Both the position numbers and the translations under genes were made by a program. DNA of 64,000 bases. Source: an uncultured Prevotella sp. Its GTDB lineage: Bacteria > Bacteroidota > Bacteroidia > Bacteroidales > Bacteroidaceae. The notes below the pieces were generated by a model. The model worked only from the letters and a program-made list of their open reading frames with translations, did no database searches and had not been told where the DNA came from. The stretch covers positions 62,001 to 126,000 of the forward strand of contig URUK01000005.1 of assembly GCA_900551055.1 (NCBI GenBank), written 5' to 3'. Positions 57,158 through 64,000 of this stretch are shown here, piece after piece (within the stretch, counting starts at the first letter, position 1; every line of letters begins with the position of its first letter).

Positions 57158-58498
57158 TTATTCGGTCAGCAAGCTCAAGTTGCCCGACAGTCTGAGCAAC
57201 TCAAGCTCTGCAATGTTGTACTGACAGTGCGCCTGCACACATGCGGCTTGTGCCGTCCGCAGCTGCATTTCGTCCTGAAGCAGGTCGCTCATTGAGGCCA
57301 CTCCCTCTTTGTATTGCTCTTCCGTGATGTCATATACGGCCTCGGCCTGACGGTAACTGCCGGTCTGCGTGCGGAACACCTGTATGTTGTGGTTCAGCTG
57401 GAGCATAGCGTTGTCATAGCTTTCACTGACTTGCCGGCGTTTCAGCTCAATGTTGTTGGCGGCCTGACGGGCGTCGTGCTTGTACTGCCTTGCCTGCAGT
57501 TTCCTTGCGTTGGCTTCGAAGATGGGTATCTTTACGGTAAGACCGATGAAGCAGTTGCCGAACCAGTTGTCGGTGGCTGACTTGCCGTTGAAGAACCGGT
57601 GGAACTTTTCTTGATAGCCTATGCCGCCAGCATAGCCGGTGAATGATATGCTCGGAACGTATCCGACGCGTGTAACCTTGATGCGTTTCTCGGCCAGTTC
57701 CTTCTGTTTTTCGGCCAAACGCAGCTCCGGCAGGCCGTCGCTTACGCCGAAGGTCTGCACCGGCGTGATGTTGCCGGGCATGCGTTCTACGTCCAACGGA
57801 TAGTCCGCGCCGACGTTCATGAGAAACCTCAGCAGGTTGAGCTGCTGTTTGTAAAGGGTCTGGTACTGGCCGCGCTGCGCCTCAAGGTTCTGCATGTTTA
57901 TGCGCACACGGCTCAAGTCAACCTCCATTACAACGCCTTGTCGGTAGAGCGCGTCGGTTATTTCGCACAGCTCCTCCATGCGTTTGATGTTCTTTTCAAG
58001 CAGTTTCTTCTGTTCGAGCGAGGCTTGCGCCAAGCAGTAAGTGCGGCTGATGTTCATCGTAAGGTCCTCGACGGCCTTCTCATACGTCAGCCGGCTTATG
58101 CCCTCAACGGTCTTGGCAGCGTCAATAGCGGCGAAAACGGTATAGTTGAAGAGCGGCATCGAGAGCTGAATGCCTGCGTTGGCGTTGTACTGTGTGCTCC
58201 TGATTGTCTGCCACGTCGGGTCTTCGGGAAAGTCGCTTCCGAGCAAAGTGCCGGTCGTAACGTTGACAGGACTCTTCAGATAGTCGGTCAACTGGAACGT
58301 GCCTATTACCGTGGGCAGCAGCCGCGAGCGGCTTTGCGACAGCGTGGTGCGGCCCTTCTGCATGCCTATCCGGGCGTTGTCGAGGGTGAGGTTGTTGGCA
58401 ATCCCTACGGCAACACACTCCTTCAGCGACACCGTCTGGCCTGCGGCTGGCGCGGCCAAGGCCACGCAACAGATGATGTAAATGTATAAACGCTTCAT
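57158..58498 (-). CDS. TolC family outer-membrane efflux protein
   Basis: A 446-residue TolC-like channel with signal peptide (LAAPAAGQ). Two repeats of long helices and beta strands follow (SLKECVAVGIANNLTLDNARIGMQ; and LRLAEKQKELAEKRIKVTRVGYVPSISFTGYAGG). It ends SGNLSLLTE. Start at ATG 58498, which begins the signal peptide. The first gene of the tolC-hlyD-MFS operon, with a -7 box at 58532 and a divergent AraC regulator immediately upstream. Confidence 0.92.
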   Translation of the reverse strand: MKRLYIYIICCVALAAPAAGQTVSLKECVAVGIANNLTLDNARIGMQKGRTTLSQSRSRLLPTVIGTFQLTDYLKSPVNVTTGTLLGSDFPEDPTWQTIRSTQYNANAGIQLSMPLFNYTVFAAIDAAKTVEGISRLTYEKAVEDLTMNISRTYCLAQASLEQKKLLEKNIKRMEELCEITDALYRQGVVMEVDLSRVRINMQNLEAQRGQYQTLYKQQLNLLRFLMNVGADYPLDVERMPGNITPVQTFGVSDGLPELRLAEKQKELAEKRIKVTRVGYVPSISFTGYAGGIGYQEKFHRFFNGKSATDNWFGNCFIGLTVKIPIFEANARKLQARQYKHDARQAANNIELKRRQVSESYDNAMLQLNHNIQVFRTQTGSYRQAEAVYDITEEQYKEGVASMSDLLQDEMQLRTAQAACVQAHCQYNIAELELLRLSGNLSLLTE

Positions 58499-58531
58499 TG
58501 TGCAATTTCCTTTTTCGTTGTTATTCAATTG

Positions 58532-58539
58532 CAAAGGTA
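58532..58539 (-). promoter_or_regulatory. -7 box of the efflux operon
   Basis: TACCTTTG on the minus strand, 33 bp before the TolC ATG. Confidence 0.75.
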
Positions 58540-58685
58540 GGGCGTTTACATATTACCGTTGCATACAATTTTAGCCGAAGACTGTGCAATTTTCCAACTG
58601 CTGCATGATTTTTTACCGCTGCAATGCGCTTAAATGCTTTTTATTTGCTTACTTTGCAGCAAAGGATTATGCAATAGACAAAATC

Positions 58686-59573
58686 ATGTTACATTACAAC
58701 AAGGCTTTGGACATTGACGAACTGATGGCCAACCACACCACGGTTTCGGTTCACAAGTACGGCTTTTTCTTATGTAGGACGGGCCGGGCGAAGGTTCTTC
58801 TCGGGTCAGAAACATACGAAATATCGCGCAACCATTTGTGCATATACACCCCGAATACGTTTCTCCACATAATAGAAAGGAGCGCGGAGCTTGACGGAAT
58901 ACTTGAAGAAGACGACGTTGACGCTTACTATCCGGTGGTGAGCATGATTGACATACGCCGCCGTTTGGCAATACGCAGCAGGCCGTGCGTTGTGGTTTCA
59001 GAGCGTCAGGCCGATGAAATAGTGGCGCTTATGGGCGTTATCGGCACGGCAAAAGAGCTTGACAGCGGCGGCAATGACGGCGCAGATGGCTGCGATACGC
59101 AGCCCAAGCAGCCGGGCACCGAGGGAGTAAGACAGTCAATCCGCGGAGCTTACCTGCGCCATCTGTACTACGCCCTGTGTCTGAAAGTGCTCGACGCGTA
59201 CTTCAGCAACACGCCGGTCAGCGCCGTGCCGCAGGGCAGGGACGACGCTGTGCTAAACCGTTTTGTCGTCTCCCTGTACGAAAACTGCCGTCGCCGTCGC
59301 ACCGTTCAGTATTACGCCGACGAGCAGCACCTGTCGCCTTATTACTTTTCGTCAATCATAAAGGATAGGAGCGGGCGCAGCGCACTGCAATGGATAGAGG
59401 GCGTAACGATGACGTTCATCCGCCAATACCTCAAGTGTACGGACATAAGCATCAAGGAAATAGCCGACAGCATGGACTTTCCCGACCAGTCAACGTTCAG
59501 CCGTTACTTCAAGCGGCATGAGGGATGTACGCCATCGGAGTATCGCGCGAGGCTGCTGGAAACCGGTGGATGA
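58686..59573 (+). CDS. AraC family transcriptional regulator
   Basis: A 295-residue regulator. N-terminal cupin-like sensing part (VHKYGFFLCRTGRAKVLLGSETYEISRNHLCIYTPNTFLHI), then C-terminal AraC double helix-turn-helix: VQYYADEQHLSPYYFSSIIKDRSGRSALQWIEGV and IKEIADSMDFPDQSTFSRYFKRHEGCTPSEYR. Start at ATG 58686; the frame before it is just promoter. Divergent from tolC, so it very likely controls the efflux operon. A -7-like TTACTTTG lies near 58648. Confidence 0.9.
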   Translation: MLHYNKALDIDELMANHTTVSVHKYGFFLCRTGRAKVLLGSETYEISRNHLCIYTPNTFLHIIERSAELDGILEEDDVDAYYPVVSMIDIRRRLAIRSRPCVVVSERQADEIVALMGVIGTAKELDSGGNDGADGCDTQPKQPGTEGVRQSIRGAYLRHLYYALCLKVLDAYFSNTPVSAVPQGRDDAVLNRFVVSLYENCRRRRTVQYYADEQHLSPYYFSSIIKDRSGRSALQWIEGVTMTFIRQYLKCTDISIKEIADSMDFPDQSTFSRYFKRHEGCTPSEYRARLLETGG

Positions 59574-59624
59574 CGATTGAATAATTGTGTTCAGGAAAAT
59601 GAAAACACCCATATAAAAACCTGA

Positions 59625-59754
59625 TTGCTAACAATTTGAAAATCAATACGTTACAAGCTGCGTTGCAAAAGGTCGTCTTTTAGCTTCCGAAAGACGGCCA
59701 ATTGCACGCTAAAAGGCCACCTTTTGCACGGCAAAAGGTGGCCTTTCGTAATTC
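59625..59754. repeat. 22-bp-period palindromic element, copy 15
   Basis: Cores at 59667, 59689, 59711 and 59733, exact period. It lies between convergent AraC and lutC genes. Cores 3 and 4 are reverse complements apart from the last base. Confidence 0.9.
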
Positions 59755-59769
59755 GGCAGGTGTGCTCCG

Positions 59770-60360
59770 TCAGTCTGTCAGGACAACGGTCACTCCGCGT
59801 GCGGCCTGCGCTCCCATGACAAGAGCCTGTGCAATATCGGCCGTTTTGGACGGGCCGGAGATGAAACAGCCGTACCCGTAACCGGTCATCTGTATGCGGC
59901 TGTACGCCTGGTGCATGTTGCTCACTATGTTCTTGCGGCTCAACAGTATTACCAGATACTCCGATATGAAGCACACGGCGCGCTCCTTCATCGTCTGCGG
60001 AACCCAGATGCAGCCGTTCTCGGCCACTCCGACATAGCCCTGCACAATGCCTACGTCGGTGCCGTTAAGCTCCTGCGCCGAGGCCACTGTGTCGGGATTG
60101 CGCTGCGCAATGGTAATTCCCGGCACGTTGCTGGCAAATACCTTTGCCTCCGGATAAGCCTCTTTTATCAGTTTGTTTATGTCGCCGTCGGCCTGAAGCT
60201 CCACCACATTGCCGCCAACGGCCTTGCTCATGCTTGTGAACTGGCTCACAGGGTCGGCGTATTCAACGCCTTTCAGCGCGTCAAGGTCGGGCATGGCGTA
60301 TTCCTCTTTTACGCTCATGTTGCGCCTGTATCTTGACAGTATGTCTTCTTTCGTGCTCAT
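59770..60360 (-). CDS. lutC: LUD-domain lactate utilisation protein LutC
   Basis: A 196-residue cytoplasmic LUD-domain protein: MSTKEDILSRYRRNMS, then VGIVQGYVGVAENGCIWVP and GCFISGPSKTADIAQALVMGAQAARGVTVVL, which match the LutC/YkgG family. With LutA and LutB it forms the L-lactate oxidation complex. The gene follows lutB by 5 bp; convergent with the AraC gene. Confidence 0.88.
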   Translation of the reverse strand: MSTKEDILSRYRRNMSVKEEYAMPDLDALKGVEYADPVSQFTSMSKAVGGNVVELQADGDINKLIKEAYPEAKVFASNVPGITIAQRNPDTVASAQELNGTDVGIVQGYVGVAENGCIWVPQTMKERAVCFISEYLVILLSRKNIVSNMHQAYSRIQMTGYGYGCFISGPSKTADIAQALVMGAQAARGVTVVLTD

Positions 60361-60365
60361 AATCC

Positions 60366-61724
60366 TTATAGTTCTTTTGCCATTTCATGGAACGGACGTT
60401 TCTGGAACTGCGGCATTTCGTGGCCGTAGCCCCAGCCGTTCAGCTTGTTGTACATAAGCGCGCGCGGCACATGGTTGGCCAGCGGGGCGAACTTCAGCGC
60501 CGTGTTGTACAGCTTCGGATGGTTGAACAGGTACTTCATGCCCACCGACATGGCCTTTTTCATCGGGTCGGCCTTGCCTATCGCGTCAAGCCCTTGCCGC
60601 CAACGGTATATCTGTTCCGACAGGTTTACCTCTACGGGACACACGTTGTCGCACGAGCAGCACAGCGTACATGCGCTCACATTGTCGGCATAGCGCGCCT
60701 TGTCTTTCAGCATTCCGAGGTTTATCCCGATAGGGCCGGGTATGAAGTAGGTGTACGAATAGCCTCCGCTCCGCCGGTAGACGGGGCATGTGTTCATGCA
60801 CGAGCCGCAGCGGATGCACTTCAGCGTCTCCCAGTGTGACGGGTCAGCGATGATGTCTGTACGGCCGTTGTCAACGAGGACGATGTGCATCTCCGCTCCC
60901 GGACGCGCCTTGCGGAAGTGCGACGTGAACGAAGTCGTTGGCTGACCCGTGGCCGCACGGCACAGCAGACGCTGGAAAACGGCCAGCGAGCGGTAGTCGG
61001 GTATCACTTTCTCTATGCCCATCGCCACGATATGCAACCGCGGCATGGAGGTTGACATGTCGGCGTTTCCCTCGTTCGTACATACCACAACGTCGCCCGT
61101 TTCGGCAACTCCGAAGTTGGCGCCGGTCATTCCCGCGTCGGCCGTCATGAACTCGTTGCGCAGACTTAGGCGTGCCTGGTAGGTGAGATATGTCGGGTCA
61201 TAGTTGCCCTTCTCGCTCCCGAGTTTCTCCTCGAAGAGGCGACCCACCTCCTCCTGCTTGATGTGTACCGCCGGAACCACTATGTGGCTGGGCTTCTTGT
61301 GCATAAGTTGCAGTATGCGTTCACCGAGGTCTGTCTCGACAACGTCTATGCCGTTGCTTTCGAGATAGGGGTTCATTTCGCACTCCTCGGTAAGCATCGA
61401 CTTGCTCTTTACAAGTTTCTTGGCGTTGTGTTCATGAAGGATTGACAGCACGATGCTGTTGAACTCCGCCGCGTCTTTCGCCCAGTGCACGTGTACTCCG
61501 TTGCGTTCGGTGTTGTCGGCGAAGCGTGCAAGGTATGTGTCAAGGTGCGTCACGGTGTGCCGCTTAATGGCGCTGGCCGTGTCGCGCAGCTGTTCCCACT
61601 CGTCAAGTCCGTGCGCCATGTCGTCGCGCTTGGCGCGGAGCGACCAGAAAGTATCGTCGTGCCAGCCTGCGTCCTTGTTCGTTTCAAGGAACTGCTGTGC
61701 CGCTTTTGAATGTAGTGTGCTCAT
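60366..61724 (-). CDS. lutB: lactate utilisation protein LutB (LUD and 4Fe-4S)
   Basis: A 452-residue iron-sulfur protein. The N-terminal LUD domain (VHWAKDAAEFNSIVLSIL, KSKSMLTEECEMNPYLESNGIDVVETDLGERILQL) is followed by two 4Fe-4S motifs, CIRCGSCMNTCPVYRR and CTLCCSCDNVCPVEV, and the C-terminal LutB region ending NGWGYGHEMPQFQKRPFHEMAKEL. It passes electrons from lactate oxidation. The start ATG overlaps the lutA stop by 4 bp. Confidence 0.93.
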   Translation of the reverse strand: MSTLHSKAAQQFLETNKDAGWHDDTFWSLRAKRDDMAHGLDEWEQLRDTASAIKRHTVTHLDTYLARFADNTERNGVHVHWAKDAAEFNSIVLSILHEHNAKKLVKSKSMLTEECEMNPYLESNGIDVVETDLGERILQLMHKKPSHIVVPAVHIKQEEVGRLFEEKLGSEKGNYDPTYLTYQARLSLRNEFMTADAGMTGANFGVAETGDVVVCTNEGNADMSTSMPRLHIVAMGIEKVIPDYRSLAVFQRLLCRAATGQPTTSFTSHFRKARPGAEMHIVLVDNGRTDIIADPSHWETLKCIRCGSCMNTCPVYRRSGGYSYTYFIPGPIGINLGMLKDKARYADNVSACTLCCSCDNVCPVEVNLSEQIYRWRQGLDAIGKADPMKKAMSVGMKYLFNHPKLYNTALKFAPLANHVPRALMYNKLNGWGYGHEMPQFQKRPFHEMAKEL

Positions 61725-62458
61725 AGTCCTGCCACTAATATTTGTACAACATGGATGAATTTTATGTCTTTCCGCTGGCGTCTGGCCACGCCTTCGAGGT
61801 GCATCAGGCACGAGCTGTCAGGCCCGGTGATGTATTCGGCGCCAGTGGCGATGTGCCTTTGCAGCTTGTCTATGCCCATCTGCGTTGACACCGCAGGCTC
61901 TTCGATGGAGAACATGCCGCCGAAGCCGCAGCATTCGTCAACGCGTTCAGGCTCGACTACGGTCACGCCCTCGACAAGCGACAGCAAGTCCTTTATCTTG
62001 TTGAACTTGGGGACGTTGCGTTCAGATGGCGACGACAGACCGAGTTCGCGCACTCCGTGGCACGAGTTGTGCAGGCTCACCTTGTGGGGGAACTTGCCCG
62101 GCAGGGATTTCACTTGCAGAACGTCGTGCAGGAACTCGCAGATGTCAACCGTCTTTCCTGCCGACTGGCACAGGTGTTTGCCGCCGAGCAGGCGCGGATG
62201 GTTGAGCCGGATGAAGGCGGTACAGCTGGCCGAAGGGGCCACAACATAGTCGAAACCGGCAAACATGTCGTCGAAACGCTTTGCCAAAGGCACGGCTTTC
62301 TGCTCGAAACCGGCGTTGGCCATGGGCTGTCCGCAGCACGTCTGGTTCATCGGATACGTCACGTCTACCTGCAAATGCTTGAGAAGTTTGTATGCCGCGA
62401 CGCCCACTTCGGGATAAAGGGCGTCGACATAGCATGGGATGAAAAGTCCTACTTTCAT
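61721..62458 (-). CDS. lutA: lactate utilisation protein LutA
   Basis: A 245-residue CCG-domain protein with both cysteine-rich motifs of this family: CCGQPMANAGF near 45 and CCGFGGMFSI near 180. It begins VGLFIPCYVDALYPEVGVAAYKLL. Oxidises L-lactate with LutB and LutC. Start at ATG 62458; ATG 62467 is the alternative, three codons earlier. First gene of lutABC with -7 box at 62506. Confidence 0.92.
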   Translation of the reverse strand: MKVGLFIPCYVDALYPEVGVAAYKLLKHLQVDVTYPMNQTCCGQPMANAGFEQKAVPLAKRFDDMFAGFDYVVAPSASCTAFIRLNHPRLLGGKHLCQSAGKTVDICEFLHDVLQVKSLPGKFPHKVSLHNSCHGVRELGLSSPSERNVPKFNKIKDLLSLVEGVTVVEPERVDECCGFGGMFSIEEPAVSTQMGIDKLQRHIATGAEYITGPDSSCLMHLEGVARRQRKDIKFIHVVQILVAGL

Positions 62459-62505
62459 ATTATTCATAATGTCTTGTATGCTGGAAACAGGTATTTTACG
62501 ATGTA

Positions 62506-62513
62506 CAAAAGTA
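62506..62513 (-). promoter_or_regulatory. -7 box of lutABC
   Basis: TACTTTTG on the minus strand, about 48 bp before the lutA ATG. Confidence 0.7.
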
Positions 62514-62596
62514 CAAAAAAGCGCAAAAAAGCATGGCTTTTTTGCGTGAAAATATGGTGTTTTTTCAAGCATACGATTACCCATTGTGTAACTGCT

Positions 62597-62697
62597 TGAT
62601 AATGAATGCGTTATAAAAGGTGGCCTTTTACCGTCTAAAAGGCCACCTTTTGCACTGTAAAAGACGGCCTTTTGGAATGCAAAAGGTCGTCAATTGG
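62597..62697. repeat. 22-bp-period palindromic element, copy 16
   Basis: Cores at 62615, 62637, 62659 and 62681, exact period. Cores 1 and 2 are exact reverse complements. It lies just downstream of cmk. Confidence 0.9.
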
Positions 62698-62700
62698 TTT

Positions 62701-63393
62701 TCAACTGTTTGCCGCCTGCCGGTATTTCTCCATCAGCCAGTCGTTCTGTTCGTCAACGGTCATGTTGCTGTTGTCAAGCTCTATGGCGTCGTCGGCTTTG
62801 CGCAGGGGGCTTGTCGGGCGGTGTGAGTCGATGTAGTCGCGCTCCTGTACGTTCTTCAGAATGTCGTTGTAGTCGGCTTCCATGCCCTTGGCTTTCAGCT
62901 CGTCGTAACGCCTTTGGGCGCGCACTTCTGCCGATGCGGTTACAAACACCTTGAGTTCGGCGTCGGGAAACACCACCGTGCCGATGTCTCTTCCGTCCAT
63001 TACAACGCCCTTCTCCTTGCCCATGGCCTGCTGCTGTGCCACGAGCGCCTGCCTGACGAAGGGCAGTGCGGCTATCGGGCTGACGCGGTTTGACACCTGC
63101 ATCGTGCGTATTTCCTGCTCTACGTTCTCCCCGTTAAGGTATGTGTCGGGGCGTCCGGTGGCGGTGTTGAGCCTGAACGAGATGCTGATGTCGCCCATGC
63201 GGCTTTTCAGCTCGTCTTCCTTTATGCCGCCGTCGGTGTCGAACATGTTATTGCGCAGCGCGTAGAGAGTCACCGCGCGGTACATCGCGCCGGTGTCAAC
63301 GTAAACGTATCCTATCTTGCGGGCAAGGTCTTTGGCCATGGTGCTCTTGCCGCACGACGAATGGCCGTCGATGGCTATCGTGATTTTTTTCAT
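62701..63393 (-). CDS. cmk: (d)CMP kinase
   Basis: A 230-residue kinase phosphorylating CMP and dCMP. P-loop GHSSCGKST (residues 9-17), VDTGAMYRAVTLYAL, MDGRDIGTVVFPDAELKVFVTAS and the tail RDYIDSHRPTSPLRKADDAIELDNS. Length normal for the family. It sits 4 bp after porQ, a linkage known in Bacteroidetes. Confidence 0.95.
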   Translation of the reverse strand: MKKITIAIDGHSSCGKSTMAKDLARKIGYVYVDTGAMYRAVTLYALRNNMFDTDGGIKEDELKSRMGDISISFRLNTATGRPDTYLNGENVEQEIRTMQVSNRVSPIAALPFVRQALVAQQQAMGKEKGVVMDGRDIGTVVFPDAELKVFVTASAEVRAQRRYDELKAKGMEADYNDILKNVQERDYIDSHRPTSPLRKADDAIELDNSNMTVDEQNDWLMEKYRQAANS

Positions 63394-63397
63394 GTTT

Positions 63398-64000
63398 TTA
63401 AAGGGTGTATGTAGCGTTTATTATGATGGAATTTGACGAAACGTGGTATTTGCCGTATGCAAGTTGCAGCTTGAAACGTTCAAGCTGAAGCCCCGCTCCA
63501 AAAGAAAGGCCGGCCATGTGGGTGCTTTCCTGGTCGGTTCCTTTCAGCGTTTTCATCTCGTCGGCGCGTCTGAAGTTGTATCCGGCGGCCACGTAGATTT
63601 GTTGCGAGAAGAGAATGTCGACTCCTGCTACGATATGGTTGAAGAAGCCGTAGTCCCAGTCCGTCATGTCCACGAGCGTTGCCGAGAGCCTGAACGGCAG
63701 GGCAGCGAACCTCTTGCTGACGCCGAGCTGCACGTCGAGCGGCATTTTTTCGTACTCGTTGTCGTATGCTTTCAACTGTCCGCCGAGGTTCTTCGCCACG
63801 AGCGACACCGACCATTCGCGTTCAGGGTCGTAATAGTTCAGTCCAAGGTCTACGCCCATCGCCCACGAACTGTAACTGCCAATGTAAGAGTTTATTATCT
63901 TGGCCGTTATGCCTCCGGCAATCCTTTCGCTTAGCATATAACTGAAAACGCCGCTCAAGGCGATGTCCTTGGCTGAAAATTCGCCCAGCTGCACGTTGTT
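63398..64000 (-). CDS. porQ: PorQ-like outer-membrane protein of the type IX secretion system (partial)
   Basis: The 3' part (about 201 residues) of a protein that continues past the window edge. The visible sequence is strand-rich: LSGVFSYMLSERIAGGITAKIINSYIGSYSSWAMGVDLGLNYYD, KMPLDVQLGVSKRF, and the end SNSIIINATYTL. It fits PorQ, part of the type IX secretion machinery or its surface-attachment branch. The position before cmk agrees with the known order. The start codon is outside. Confidence 0.72.
   Translation of the reverse strand, partial: NNVQLGEFSAKDIALSGVFSYMLSERIAGGITAKIINSYIGSYSSWAMGVDLGLNYYDPEREWSVSLVAKNLGGQLKAYDNEYEKMPLDVQLGVSKRFAALPFRLSATLVDMTDWDYGFFNHIVAGVDILFSQQIYVAAGYNFRRADEMKTLKGTDQESTHMAGLSFGAGLQLERFKLQLAYGKYHVSSNSIIINATYTL

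Overview
The window is a stretch of a Bacteroidales chromosome, most probably Prevotella or a close relative in Prevotellaceae. Three things point there. Bacteroidetes-type -7 boxes (TAnnTTTG) sit upstream of most genes. The gene families are typical of the group: a PorQ-like protein next to cmk, DUF3098, DUF3316, several outer-membrane beta-barrel receptors, lutABC and a KUP transporter. Gene order ftsX-DUF3098-uppP-truB-queA-folK is also characteristic. I cannot name a species from the sequence alone. No phage, integrase, transposase, CRISPR array or rRNA was found.

Layout. 0-5 kb: the end of an outer-membrane receptor, a secreted protein, typA and rpsO. 5-10 kb (minus strand): a long operon from ftsX to folK followed by two small membrane proteins. 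10-18 kb (plus): class II ribonucleotide reductase, folB, an amidase, an MCE-family protein and dnaA. 18-20 kb: gene-poor, with the stub of a broken ATPase gene, a candidate leader RNA and a small beta-barrel gene. 20-29 kb: a BtuB-like TonB receptor, tRNA-Leu(TAG), a topoisomerase IV A subunit, DUF3316 plus an S41 peptidase, and an orphan ABC ATPase. 29-40 kb (plus): a membrane AraC-type regulator followed by DUF362, a TonB receptor, tatA, tatC, a NapH/NapG-like Fe-S fusion, a Tat-exported aldo/keto reductase, DUF1893 and an ECF S component; I read these as one envelope redox and uptake locus. 40-54 kb: kup, a TPR regulator, an outer-membrane receptor, a GH43 enzyme, glyS, an FKBP, a candidate RNA gene, a MATE exporter and a nitronate monooxygenase-like enzyme. 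54-64 kb: a TolC/HlyD/MFS efflux operon with a divergent AraC regulator, lutABC, cmk and a partial porQ.

The most unusual content is repetitive. Family 1 is a strictly built intergenic element: four 15-bp imperfect palindromes (AAAAG-7-CTTTT type) separated by 7-bp spacers, giving an exact 22-bp period. There are 16 copies in 64 kb, 14 of them with exactly four units, and all lie between genes. Family 2 is a set of long hairpins whose arms are runs of 7-8-nt words that differ from copy to copy (GAATTAA, GGAGTTAA, GCAGACAA, TTCATGA and others), while the two ends of the loop keep related motifs (CAAATGCCTTGTTG and CATTACCTTTTGC). One subtype of family 2, built from the stop-free word GCAGACAA, is inserted in frame in four protein genes: two outer-membrane receptors, the Fe-S fusion protein and the Tat-exported reductase. 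There it encodes 8-residue peptide repeats. This is analogous to the protein-coding palindromic elements of Rickettsia, and it is my main candidate for an undescribed system.

Likely physiology: an anaerobic host-associated bacterium that uses adenosylcobalamin (class II reductase), lactate (lutABC) and plant arabinan or xylan side chains (GH43), with a Tat-dependent extracytoplasmic redox module.
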